NCBI GenBank assembly: GCA_945787715.1
Contig: CALZJE010000014.1
Coordinates: 1-55,914 of the forward strand
Source: an uncultured Ectothiorhodospiraceae bacterium
Lineage (GTDB): Bacteria > Pseudomonadota > Gammaproteobacteria > S012-40
Direction of reading: 5' to 3'
Length of the DNA stretch: 55,914 nt
The translations under genes were made by a program, and so were the position numbers. This document shows positions 1 to 6,519 of this stretch, one piece after another. Below the pieces are notes generated by a model. The model was not told where the DNA came from and made no database searches. It worked only from the letters and a program-made list of their open reading frames with translations. Position 1 is the stretch's first letter; every line of letters begins with the position of its first letter.

Positions 1-36
1 ATGGGCGGAATGGGTGGTATGGGCGGCATGATGTAA
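1..36 (+). CDS. groEL: Chaperonin GroEL, C-terminal tail only (partial)
   Basis: Only the last eleven codons and the TAA stop are inside the window. They encode repeated Gly-Gly-Met units ending in Met-Met, the flexible GGM tail that closes bacterial GroEL subunits and projects into the folding chamber. A strong intrinsic terminator follows within 30 bp, as expected for the end of a groESL operon. The body of the gene lies upstream of the window, so identity rests on the tail alone. Confidence 0.8.
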   Translation: MGGMGGMGGMM

Positions 37-62
37 GCTCCCAAAGCTCCTATTAGCTTTTA

Positions 63-90
63 AAAGCCTCGCATTTGCGGGGCTTTTTTA
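63..90 (+). terminator. Intrinsic terminator after groEL
   Basis: AAAGCCTCGC and GCGGGGCTTT form a GC-rich stem around a short ATTT loop, followed by a T-run. It lies directly behind the groEL stop codon. Confidence 0.85.
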
Positions 91-136
91 TTCTTTTCAA
101 ACTTATGCAACTACTCAGCGTGTTTAGATTTTGTTT

Positions 137-265
137 TAGAAGCGTCTATATTTCGCACGGAGAGAGGGACTAGGCCCAGGATGGCCGCAGGTAGAGTAAT
201 GCAGGAGCAATTACCGAGCATATAAATATATGTGACCGATTGAGTACGAAATATAGACGCTTCTA
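137..265. repeat. 129-bp palindromic element with 19-bp perfect terminal inverted repeats
   Basis: TAGAAGCGTCTATATTTCG (137-155) is repeated as its exact reverse complement at 247-265. The element begins and ends with TA. Its interior (199-218) holds the 20-mer ATGCAGGAGCAATTACCGAG, which recurs with one mismatch in inverse orientation inside the repeat at 15451-15686 (15482-15501). It has no coding capacity and lies just upstream of hemW, whose transcript or promoter must cross it. It looks like a non-autonomous mobile palindrome; that origin is inferred. Confidence 0.75.
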
Positions 266-288
266 GGGCAAAAGATGAATACGCTGAA

Positions 289-1461
289 ATGAAAAAACAA
301 TTACCTCCTCTCTCACTTTATATTCATTTCCCCTGGTGCATACAAAAATGCCCCTATTGCGACTTTAATTCGCACGCCATCAAACAAGGCATACCGGAAT
401 CAGAATATATTGAGGCATTACTTCGCGATCTGGAAAATGATCTGCCGCTAGTTTGGGGACGGAAAATTAATACGATTTTTATGGGCGGTGGAACACCAAG
501 TCTATTTTCACCTGAAAGTATGGATAACTTGTTAGCGGGAATTCGCGCAAGAATTCCGCTATCCCCAAACGCAGAAATCACCATGGAAGCCAATCCTGGT
601 AGTATTGAAAACGAACGACTTTCTGGGTTCCGAGAAACAGGAATTAATCGTGTATCGATAGGTGTGCAAAGTTTTAATGATGAGCAATTAAAACGATTAG
701 GGAGAATACACGATGCCGATACTGCGATTAATGCGATCGAATCTGCAAAACGAGCAGGATTTGATAACTTCAATATCGATTTAATGTTTGCCTTACCTAA
801 ACAAACTGTTGAGCAAGCAATGTCAGATATTGAAACAGCACTATCGCTATCTCCAAGCCACATCTCTTACTATCAACTAACCATAGAACCCAATACAGAA
901 TTTCATCACAAACCGCCACAACTACCTGATGACGAATTAGCCTGGGAAATATTTACCCAAGGCAAAAACAAACTCGCGGAAAATAATTTTCAGCAATATG
1001 AAGTCTCTGCATATTCATTGGAAAAACATAATTGTCGACACAACACAAACTACTGGCTGTTTGGCGATTACTTAGGAATTGGTGCGGGAGCACATGCAAA
1101 AATATCCGATGCGAACCAACAAACTATTACGCGTTATTGGAAACATCGTCATCCTAAAGAATATCTTACCTCAACTCTTACTTCGACCGGCAATTCAGCT
1201 GTTGCTGGTCAGCGTACACTTAAGAGCAACGAACTTGTTTTTGAGTTTCTAATGAATGCTTTACGATTAACTCATGGATTCGATTTGCAAACCTTTCAAA
1301 AGCACACCGGACTTGAGAGAGATGAACTTTATAATAAGCTTGCACATTTTATCAACCAAGGGTTAATTATCTGGAACGACGATCAGCACACAATCAGCGC
1401 CAGCGAGAAAGGACAGCTTTTCCTCAACGATATATTAGAACAGTGTTTACCCAACTCATAG
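289..1461 (+). CDS. hemW: HemW-like radical SAM heme chaperone
   Basis: The 390-residue protein has the HemW layout. The radical SAM cluster motif CxxxCxxC is at C17, C21 and C24, preceded by YIHFPWC. The SAM-binding GGGTPS motif follows near residue 67, and a HemW C-terminal winged-helix region ends the protein. HemW was long annotated as oxygen-independent coproporphyrinogen oxidase but lacks the extra cysteine of HemN and transfers heme. In many relatives hemW follows rdgB; here it stands alone behind groEL and a palindromic repeat. It converges on the small gene at 1472 with only a 10-bp gap and no evident terminator. Confidence 0.92.
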   Translation: MKKQLPPLSLYIHFPWCIQKCPYCDFNSHAIKQGIPESEYIEALLRDLENDLPLVWGRKINTIFMGGGTPSLFSPESMDNLLAGIRARIPLSPNAEITMEANPGSIENERLSGFRETGINRVSIGVQSFNDEQLKRLGRIHDADTAINAIESAKRAGFDNFNIDLMFALPKQTVEQAMSDIETALSLSPSHISYYQLTIEPNTEFHHKPPQLPDDELAWEIFTQGKNKLAENNFQQYEVSAYSLEKHNCRHNTNYWLFGDYLGIGAGAHAKISDANQQTITRYWKHRHPKEYLTSTLTSTGNSAVAGQRTLKSNELVFEFLMNALRLTHGFDLQTFQKHTGLERDELYNKLAHFINQGLIIWNDDQHTISASEKGQLFLNDILEQCLPNS

Positions 1462-1471
1462 TAACCAACCC

Positions 1472-1924
1472 TTAATAACCAACACTAAAATTAAGTACTA
1501 CTCGAGGATAATGGAGAGAAAGCTCAACTTGTGACAAGAAGTTTCGTCGTGTTAAAAAAACACCCAATCCCATAATGGGAGCAACACGAGAAACACCGGG
1601 ATAACCACGACTTTTGTGGACAAGCTCCATGACTTCTGCACCTACGGAATAGTAGAGGCCTTTTCGATTAAGACTGATTAACTGGGTCATGCTGGCACCA
1701 TACATATCCGAATACTTCTCTGCCAATTTCATGTATCTCATGTCAATTCTTAAGTTTCGCGCAGTGAGATAAAAAAGACCAAAAGACGAATATTCAGGAT
1801 TATCAACATCAGAATTCTCAAATTTAGTTATATAACCTTGCTCTAATAAAATCCCGACAGAATTATCTTTGGCAAAAGATTCCATTCCATAAAACAACAA
1901 CATAATAATAAATAACAATCTCAT
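1472..1924 (-). CDS. Small exported protein, probable outer-membrane barrel, coupled to yicC
   Basis: No family is recognised. The 150-residue product starts with a clear signal peptide (residues 1-18, cleavage likely after ESFA). It then shows alternating polar/hydrophobic stretches and ends in LNFSVGY, an aromatic-terminated strand typical of outer-membrane barrels. Its ATG overlaps the yicC stop region by 4 bp (ATGA type), so it is probably translated by coupling to yicC. A periplasmic or outer-membrane role is inferred; a link to YicC's RNA function is not obvious. Confidence 0.65.
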   Translation of the reverse strand: MRLLFIIMLLFYGMESFAKDNSVGILLEQGYITKFENSDVDNPEYSSFGLFYLTARNLRIDMRYMKLAEKYSDMYGASMTQLISLNRKGLYYSVGAEVMELVHKSRGYPGVSRVAPIMGLGVFLTRRNFLSQVELSLHYPRVVLNFSVGY

Positions 1925-2796
1925 TCTATATTTTGCACCTGCTCTCTCATTTGTTCGATATAGACTTTTAAATCAATTCCTGCGCGAGTCGTTTCACTAT
2001 CCATTGATTTAGAACACAAGGTATTCGCTTCTCGATTCAATTCCTGCATCAAGAAATCCAAACGACGCCCCATTGGTTTACTATCTTTCGTGTTAACAAT
2101 TCGACGAACTTCGTCTAGATGTGTTTCCAATCTTGTTAGCTCTTCATCAACATCAGCTTTTTGTGTAATTAACACCATCTCTTGTTCCAATCTATCATTA
2201 TCAAGCTGTAAACTAAGCTCACCAAAACGCTCTAATAATCGGTTTCTTGAATTTACAAGAATCAAGGGAATTCGTGTTTTTACTTCTGCCACAATCTCCT
2301 GCATGGCATCCAAACGCTCTTCAATAATTTTCCCAAGTTTTTGTCCTTCGCGTTCACGTGTTTCCACTAGCTCTGCCAATGCATTTTCTAGTGCAAAAAT
2401 GGCGGCATGTGAAACTATTTCAAAATCCATTTTAGGAGCATCCATAACTCCCGGCCATTTCAAAACATCTAGCGCTGTTAGATCATTTAGCGAGTTAAAC
2501 TGCTTTTCTACCGATGCACATAAAATGGAAAGTTGCTCTACCGCTGCCGCATTAACCACAACATTTTGCGCCGATTCGTCCGCGCCTTTAAAACTCATGG
2601 TGCATTCTACTTTTCCACGACTTAACACACTCTTGATGCAATTTCGAACATCGCCTTCCAATACACGAAAGTCATCAGGTAAACGTACAAACGGCTCTAA
2701 ATAACGATGATTTACTGAGCGTAGCTCCCAGGTAATTACCCCAAATTCCTTTTTATATTCCTCTCTGGCGAAAGCTGTCATGCTTTTAATCATCAT
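1921..2796 (-). CDS. yicC: YicC/YloC family endoribonuclease
   Basis: The 291-residue protein begins MIKSMTAFAREE, the hallmark YicC N-terminus, and contains the conserved ELRSVNHRYLE segment and a C-terminal DUF1732-type region (GRRLDFLMQELNREANTL). E. coli YicC is an endoribonuclease that promotes degradation of some small RNAs. In Pseudomonas yicC lies beside rph and gmk, which agrees with the layout here. Two adjacent ATG codons are possible starts; the second gives the family's usual N-terminus. It is divergent from the kinase gene at 2926. Confidence 0.93.
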   Translation of the reverse strand: MMIKSMTAFAREEYKKEFGVITWELRSVNHRYLEPFVRLPDDFRVLEGDVRNCIKSVLSRGKVECTMSFKGADESAQNVVVNAAAVEQLSILCASVEKQFNSLNDLTALDVLKWPGVMDAPKMDFEIVSHAAIFALENALAELVETREREGQKLGKIIEERLDAMQEIVAEVKTRIPLILVNSRNRLLERFGELSLQLDNDRLEQEMVLITQKADVDEELTRLETHLDEVRRIVNTKDSKPMGRRLDFLMQELNREANTLCSKSMDSETTRAGIDLKVYIEQMREQVQNIE

Positions 2797-2925
2797 TTTT
2801 CCTTAATTTATCAGCGGCATATGGCGATATAATATTTACCTCCCTGCTCAGCCGCAAACACTAAAAGAATACGGGAAGTTAAAAATTGACGCATTATCTG
2901 AGGTTTCACCGACTTAAACAAGGCT

Positions 2926-3810
2926 ATGCCCCAATCCACTAACCACTTGCCATTAAAATCAAAACTGGATCATTATCAATTAGACGAAGTTCTTGGTGGT
3001 GGTGGTTTTAGCATTGTCTATCTTGCGACAGATACCAGAAACAATGAAACTGTTGTCATCAAGGAGTATTTTCCTTCAAAACTTGCAAAGCGCGATAATG
3101 CATTAAATGTGGTCGCTAAAGATGAATCTACAGAAAAGTTTTTCAAACAAGGCCGGAAACTTTTTTTTCAGGAAGCCAGTATTCTAGCGGCAATAAAACA
3201 CCCGAATGTTGTTGAAATCTTAGGCTTCATTCAAGCCAACGGCACTATCTATTCCGCTATGAATTACCAGCGTGGAATCAGCTTGCAAGCCTATTTAAAA
3301 AAAATGGGGAAGTACCGAGATGAAAAATTTATTCTAAATATATTCATCCCCATTCTGAAAGGCTTGGATGCTGTGCACAAAATGGGCTTGCTCCATCTGG
3401 ATGTTAAACCGGGGAATATCTATTTACGTCAGGGACTGCCACCCGTATTACTGGATTTTGGGGCCGTGCATAAACTAATATTATCATCTGGCAGTAGACT
3501 TTTTCCTGTCGTATCACATGGTTTTTCACCGCCAGAACAATCCAGCCGCCGCTCAAAACTTGGTCCCTGGTCAGACCTTTATGCAATTGGTGCCACTATG
3601 CGTGCTTGCATCGAATCCAAACCTCCACCACCCGCAAAAGATCGTATTAAAAAAAATAACATGACACCTGCAAGTGCTCTTTATAAAGATAGATATTCAA
3701 AGCGCTTACTGAAAGCTATTGATTGGGCTATGGAACTTGACATTCACGCGAGACCACAAAATGTTGAAGAATTTTTAAATGTACTCAGACCACTGATTAT
3801 CAAAAAATAA
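2926..3810 (+). CDS. Soluble serine/threonine protein kinase, non-RD type
   Basis: This 294-residue protein is a bare Hanks-type kinase domain. The glycine loop GGGGFS is at about 24-29, the ATP-anchoring lysine is K46 in VIKEYFP, the catalytic loop HLDVKPGN spans 157-164 (D159, N164), DFG is at 177-179, and SPPEQ stands at the APE position. Leucine replaces arginine before the catalytic Asp, so it is a non-RD kinase. There is no transmembrane or PASTA domain. In Pseudomonas a PP2C phosphatase and kinase pair sits between yicC and rph; here no phosphatase is adjacent. Substrates are unknown. Confidence 0.88.
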   Translation: MPQSTNHLPLKSKLDHYQLDEVLGGGGFSIVYLATDTRNNETVVIKEYFPSKLAKRDNALNVVAKDESTEKFFKQGRKLFFQEASILAAIKHPNVVEILGFIQANGTIYSAMNYQRGISLQAYLKKMGKYRDEKFILNIFIPILKGLDAVHKMGLLHLDVKPGNIYLRQGLPPVLLDFGAVHKLILSSGSRLFPVVSHGFSPPEQSSRRSKLGPWSDLYAIGATMRACIESKPPPPAKDRIKKNNMTPASALYKDRYSKRLLKAIDWAMELDIHARPQNVEEFLNVLRPLIIKK

Positions 3811-3870
3811 ATCATTTGCTTGATCCCTCCTCATCGCTCGCGCTTAGGATGAAAGCTAAGTATAATCCAA

Positions 3871-3921
3871 GCCCGGATAATTCATAAATATTTCGGTTTC
3901 TCGCAAATTTATGAAATATCC
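3871..3921. repeat. Family-3 palindromic repeat, internally deleted 51-bp copy
   Basis: GCCCGGATAATTCATAAAT on the left mirrors ATTTATGAAATATCC on the right. Read in reverse complement it equals the two ends of the 162-bp copy at 27885-28046, joined at a shared GCGA. It lies in the 5' leader of rph, 5 bp downstream of a TATAAT (3861-3866) that could be a -10 element, so the hairpin may be transcribed with rph. Confidence 0.7.
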
Positions 3922-3971
3922 AAGCTAGCTAAATCCCACCAAATTTAAGTATAGAGATAAGGTTAAGAATC

Positions 3972-4688
3972 ATGCGTCCAAGCGGTAGAAATCCAGATGA
4001 GCTTCGAAAAATTGTTATTACACGTAATTACACCAAACATGCAGAGGGATCTATTTTAGTAGAGTTTGGCGACACAAAAGTGTTGTGTAACGCTACAATC
4101 GAAGACAAAGTGCCACGCTTTATTAAAGGAACAGGCAAAGGTTGGATAACCGCAGAATATGGGATGTTACCTCGCTCTACCGGTGAAAGAATGGGCCGTG
4201 AAGCAGCACGCGGAAAGCAAGGCGGCCGCACTATGGAAATTCAACGCCTGATTGGTCGCTCACTTAGAGCAGTTGTCGATCTGGAAAAACTCGGTGAAAG
4301 AACAATCACTGTTGATTGTGACGTCATTCAAGCAGACGGTGGCACCCGCACAGCTTCAATAACTGGCGGTTATGTAGCACTTGTTGATGCAATTAATCAC
4401 GCGGCCAAAAAAGCGCCTTCTGTTAAACAGGCAATTAAAAGCCACTTAGCTTCTGTCTCTGTGGGCATTTACCAAAACACTCCCATTCTCGACCTGGACT
4501 ACCCCGAAGACTCAAGTGCCGAGACAGATATGAATGTTGTTATGAACGACAAAGATCAATTTATCGAAGTTCAAGGCACGGCAGAAGGCGAATGTTTTGA
4601 CATGGTCGAACTTAATTCAATGTTGGAGTTAGCAAAATCCGGCATTAAACAGCTCATTGAAGCGCAAAAAGCAGCGCTTGGTGAATAA
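3972..4688 (+). CDS. rph: Ribonuclease PH
   Basis: The 238-residue product is full length for RNase PH, the phosphate-dependent 3'-5' exoribonuclease that trims tRNA 3' ends and rRNA. It starts MRPSGR and has the conserved blocks [31 protein letters not shown] and [16 protein letters not shown]-like (here [15 protein letters not shown]). The SD-like AAGG is close to the ATG. The stop is one base upstream of the rdgB start, so the two are almost certainly co-transcribed. Unlike E. coli K-12 rph, no frameshift is seen. Confidence 0.97.
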   Translation: MRPSGRNPDELRKIVITRNYTKHAEGSILVEFGDTKVLCNATIEDKVPRFIKGTGKGWITAEYGMLPRSTGERMGREAARGKQGGRTMEIQRLIGRSLRAVVDLEKLGERTITVDCDVIQADGGTRTASITGGYVALVDAINHAAKKAPSVKQAIKSHLASVSVGIYQNTPILDLDYPEDSSAETDMNVVMNDKDQFIEVQGTAEGECFDMVELNSMLELAKSGIKQLIEAQKAALGE

Positions 4689-4689
4689 A

Positions 4690-5280
4690 ATGGAAGTTGT
4701 TCTTGCTACGGGTAATCTTGGTAAAGTCCGCGAATTTCAGCAAGTGCTGGGTGATTTAAAAATCACAATTCATCCACAATCCGAATACGATGTGCCCGAG
4801 GCAGAAGAGACCGGCTTGAGCTTTGTAGAAAACGCGATTATTAAAGCGCGAAATGCTGCTAAACATACAGGATTACCTGCTATTGCTGATGACTCTGGAA
4901 TTGAAGTAGATTTTCTCAAAGGTCAACCGGGCATCTACTCATCCCGCTATGCTGGAGAAAATGCAAGCAATAAGGATAACAACGTTAAGCTTCTTGATGC
5001 ACTACAAGGTGCTGAAGCGGGAGATAGAATAGCCCGTTTTCAATGTATCATTGTCTATTTAAAACACGAAGCAGATCCAACACCCCAGATTTTTCAAGGA
5101 ACATGGGAAGGCTCTATCGCAGAATCCGCATCAGGAACTGAAGGCTTTGGATATGACCCGCTATTCATCGTGCCTAAATATAATTGCACTGCCGCAGAAC
5201 TACCCTCAGAAACTAAAATTCAAATTAGCCATCGTGGGCAAGCGCTACTAAAGTTAATAAATACATTCACTGCTGAATAA
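4690..5280 (+). CDS. rdgB: XTP/dITP pyrophosphatase (RdgB/HAM1)
   Basis: It hydrolyses non-canonical purine triphosphates to monophosphates and keeps inosine and xanthosine out of nucleic acids. The N-terminus VVLATGNLGKVREF, the central ADDSGIEVDFLKGQPGIYSSRYAG and the C-terminal FGYDPLF and SHRGQAL motifs are all diagnostic. I place the start at the ATG at 4690, one base after the rph stop. An in-frame extension to 4657 would lie inside rph and precede the family's N-terminus. The resulting 196 residues match the family. Confidence 0.96.
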   Translation: MEVVLATGNLGKVREFQQVLGDLKITIHPQSEYDVPEAEETGLSFVENAIIKARNAAKHTGLPAIADDSGIEVDFLKGQPGIYSSRYAGENASNKDNNVKLLDALQGAEAGDRIARFQCIIVYLKHEADPTPQIFQGTWEGSIAESASGTEGFGYDPLFIVPKYNCTAAELPSETKIQISHRGQALLKLINTFTAE

Positions 5281-5287
5281 CTTAATT

Positions 5288-5902
5288 ATGGTAAACGGAA
5301 ATCTATACATCGTCTCTGCACCCTCTGGAGCAGGAAAAACCAGCTTGGTAAAAGCATTAGTGGAATCTACACAAAATATTCTAACCTCTATTTCCCATAC
5401 AACTCGGCCGATGAGGCCAGGCGAAGTCAATGGCAGAGATTACCATTTTGTCGGAAAAAATAAATTCCTCAGCATGGAAAAAGACGGTGATTTTGCAGAA
5501 TATGCAGAAGTGTTTGGAAATTATTACGCCACATCAAGCCGCTGGTTAAACGAGCAACTCTCAGAAGGTACAGATATTATTCTGGAAATTGATTGGCAAG
5601 GCGCCCAACAAGTTAAAAAATTATTTCCAGATTCAATAAGTATCTTTATTCTGCCCCCATCTCGAAAAACATTGCTCGAGCGTCTTCATACCCGCGGACA
5701 AGACAGCAAAGAAATAATCCAGAGAAGAACCCAAGAAGCGATCACAGAAATGTCTCACTATCACGAGTTTGACTACCTGATAATAAATGATGATTTTCGA
5801 ACTGCATTGCTAGAGCTTAAATCAATTATCAATACTCCTCGCTTAGCAATGAGTCAACAAAAAGAAAAACATGCATCTCTTATTAATCACTTGCTGGAAT
5901 AA
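5288..5902 (+). CDS. gmk: Guanylate kinase
   Basis: The protein (204 aa) converts GMP to GDP with ATP. The P-loop SAPSGAGKTS is near residues 9-18, followed by the GMP-binding segment with SHTTRPMRPGEVNGRDYHFV and the EIDWQGAQQV block, then RRTQEAITEM near the C-terminus. It follows rdgB by 7 bp in the same operon. The order gmk-rpoZ-spoT is widely conserved in Gammaproteobacteria and joins GMP metabolism to (p)ppGpp metabolism. Confidence 0.97.
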   Translation: MVNGNLYIVSAPSGAGKTSLVKALVESTQNILTSISHTTRPMRPGEVNGRDYHFVGKNKFLSMEKDGDFAEYAEVFGNYYATSSRWLNEQLSEGTDIILEIDWQGAQQVKKLFPDSISIFILPPSRKTLLERLHTRGQDSKEIIQRRTQEAITEMSHYHEFDYLIINDDFRTALLELKSIINTPRLAMSQQKEKHASLINHLLE

Positions 5903-5917
5903 GCCTCGGTTATCTAC

Positions 5918-5923
5918 TATAAT
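5918..5923 (+). promoter_or_regulatory. Possible -10 element for rpoZ
   Basis: A perfect TATAAT lies 36 bp upstream of the rpoZ ATG in the gmk-rpoZ gap. No good -35 hexamer is seen at 16-18 bp spacing (CTGGAA/TGGAAT), so it may be weak or activator dependent. Confidence 0.4.
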
Positions 5924-5959
5924 CACCGGTTCCCTCGATTAATAATTGGAGTGTGTTAA

Positions 5960-6226
5960 ATGGCACGCGTTACTGTTGAAGACTGCCTCGATAATGTAGA
6001 TAACCGATTTGGACTTGTATTACTCGCAACCAAACGTGCTCGACAACTAGCTAATGGCCAAGAAGCAAAAGTGCCATGGGAAAATGACAAACCGACTGTT
6101 GTTGCTTTGAGAGAAATTGCACTTAATTTAGTCAATAACGGCAATATCGACATTAAACACAAAGAAGAAATTGAAGAAGAATACACTGCGACTGTAGAAC
6201 CGACTCCACCGGCAGAAAATATCTAA
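5960..6226 (+). CDS. rpoZ: RNA polymerase omega subunit
   Basis: The 88-residue protein starts [20 protein letters not shown] and continues with [16 protein letters not shown], the conserved omega core that holds the beta-prime subunit and forms part of ppGpp site 1 in E. coli RNA polymerase. A GGAG Shine-Dalgarno lies 9 bp before the ATG. Downstream comes a palindromic repeat and then spoT, the usual partner. Confidence 0.97.
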   Translation: MARVTVEDCLDNVDNRFGLVLLATKRARQLANGQEAKVPWENDKPTVVALREIALNLVNNGNIDIKHKEEIEEEYTATVEPTPPAENI

Positions 6227-6231
6227 TTCAC

Positions 6232-6396
6232 TAGGAGCTTGTCCGAGAATAGAAGTTGTAGCGAGGGAAAGTCATTTTGAAACAGATTTTTTGATCGGTT
6301 AAGACGAATAGCCATAGCTATTCGTCGAAAAGGATCGGAAAAGCTGTTCAAAATGAATTTTTCGCAGTAAGCTTTCTATTCTCTGACAAGCTCCTA
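6232..6396. repeat. Family-1 palindromic MITE-like repeat, 165 bp
   Basis: TAGGAGCTTGTCCGAGAATAG (6232-6252, one long arm) reappears inverted at 6376-6396 with one mismatch. The interior carries a central palindrome (AATAGCCATAGCTATT) and nested inverted arms, so the whole element can fold as one long hairpin. The copy at 31929-32093 is the same length and orientation and differs at about 15 positions by eye. TA at both ends suggests a TA-targeting (IS630/Tc1-mariner type) transposase mobilised it; this is inference. It lies 5 bp after the rpoZ stop codon. Confidence 0.85.
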
Positions 6397-6401
6397 ATTT
6401 A

Positions 6402-6428
6402 TTGACGCAACTAAAGCAGTTGCGTCAA
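6402..6428. other. Perfect 11-bp-stem hairpin upstream of spoT
   Basis: TTGACGCAACT (6402-6412) and AGTTGCGTCAA (6418-6428) form a perfect stem with a 5-base loop. No T-run follows, so it is a poor intrinsic terminator. Its right arm contains the likely -35 hexamer of the spoT promoter, so it may be an operator-like site. Confidence 0.6.
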
Positions 6429-6448
6429 GTCCATCCCTTCCCTATAGT
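6420..6448 (+). promoter_or_regulatory. Putative sigma70 promoter of spoT
   Basis: TTGCGT (6420-6425) and TATAGT (6443-6448) are separated by exactly 17 bp. It lies between the repeat and spoT, which suggests spoT has its own promoter independent of gmk-rpoZ. The -35 overlaps the right arm of the hairpin at 6402-6428. Confidence 0.5.
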
Positions 6449-6495
6449 AATCCCTCATCTCAAATAATAATTTAGCCCACGCGTTAAGGAACTAC

Positions 6496-6519
6496 ATGAA
6501 AGCTTATGTTTTTAATTAG
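6496..6519 (+). CDS. Possible 7-codon upstream ORF overlapping the spoT start
   Basis: TAAGGA (6485-6490) is ideally spaced for the ATG at 6496, not for the spoT ATG at 6506. From 6496 the frame reads MKAYVFN then TAG (6517-6519), ending inside the spoT coding region in another frame. It could couple translation to spoT by termination-reinitiation, or the SD may simply serve the 6506 start with long spacing. It is only a sequence suggestion. Confidence 0.3.
   Translation: MKAYVFN

Noticed and set aside
2090-2704. Plus-strand open frame of 204 codons inside yicC
   Set aside because: Ser/Cys/Thr-rich translation typical of an antisense shadow; yicC is well supported.
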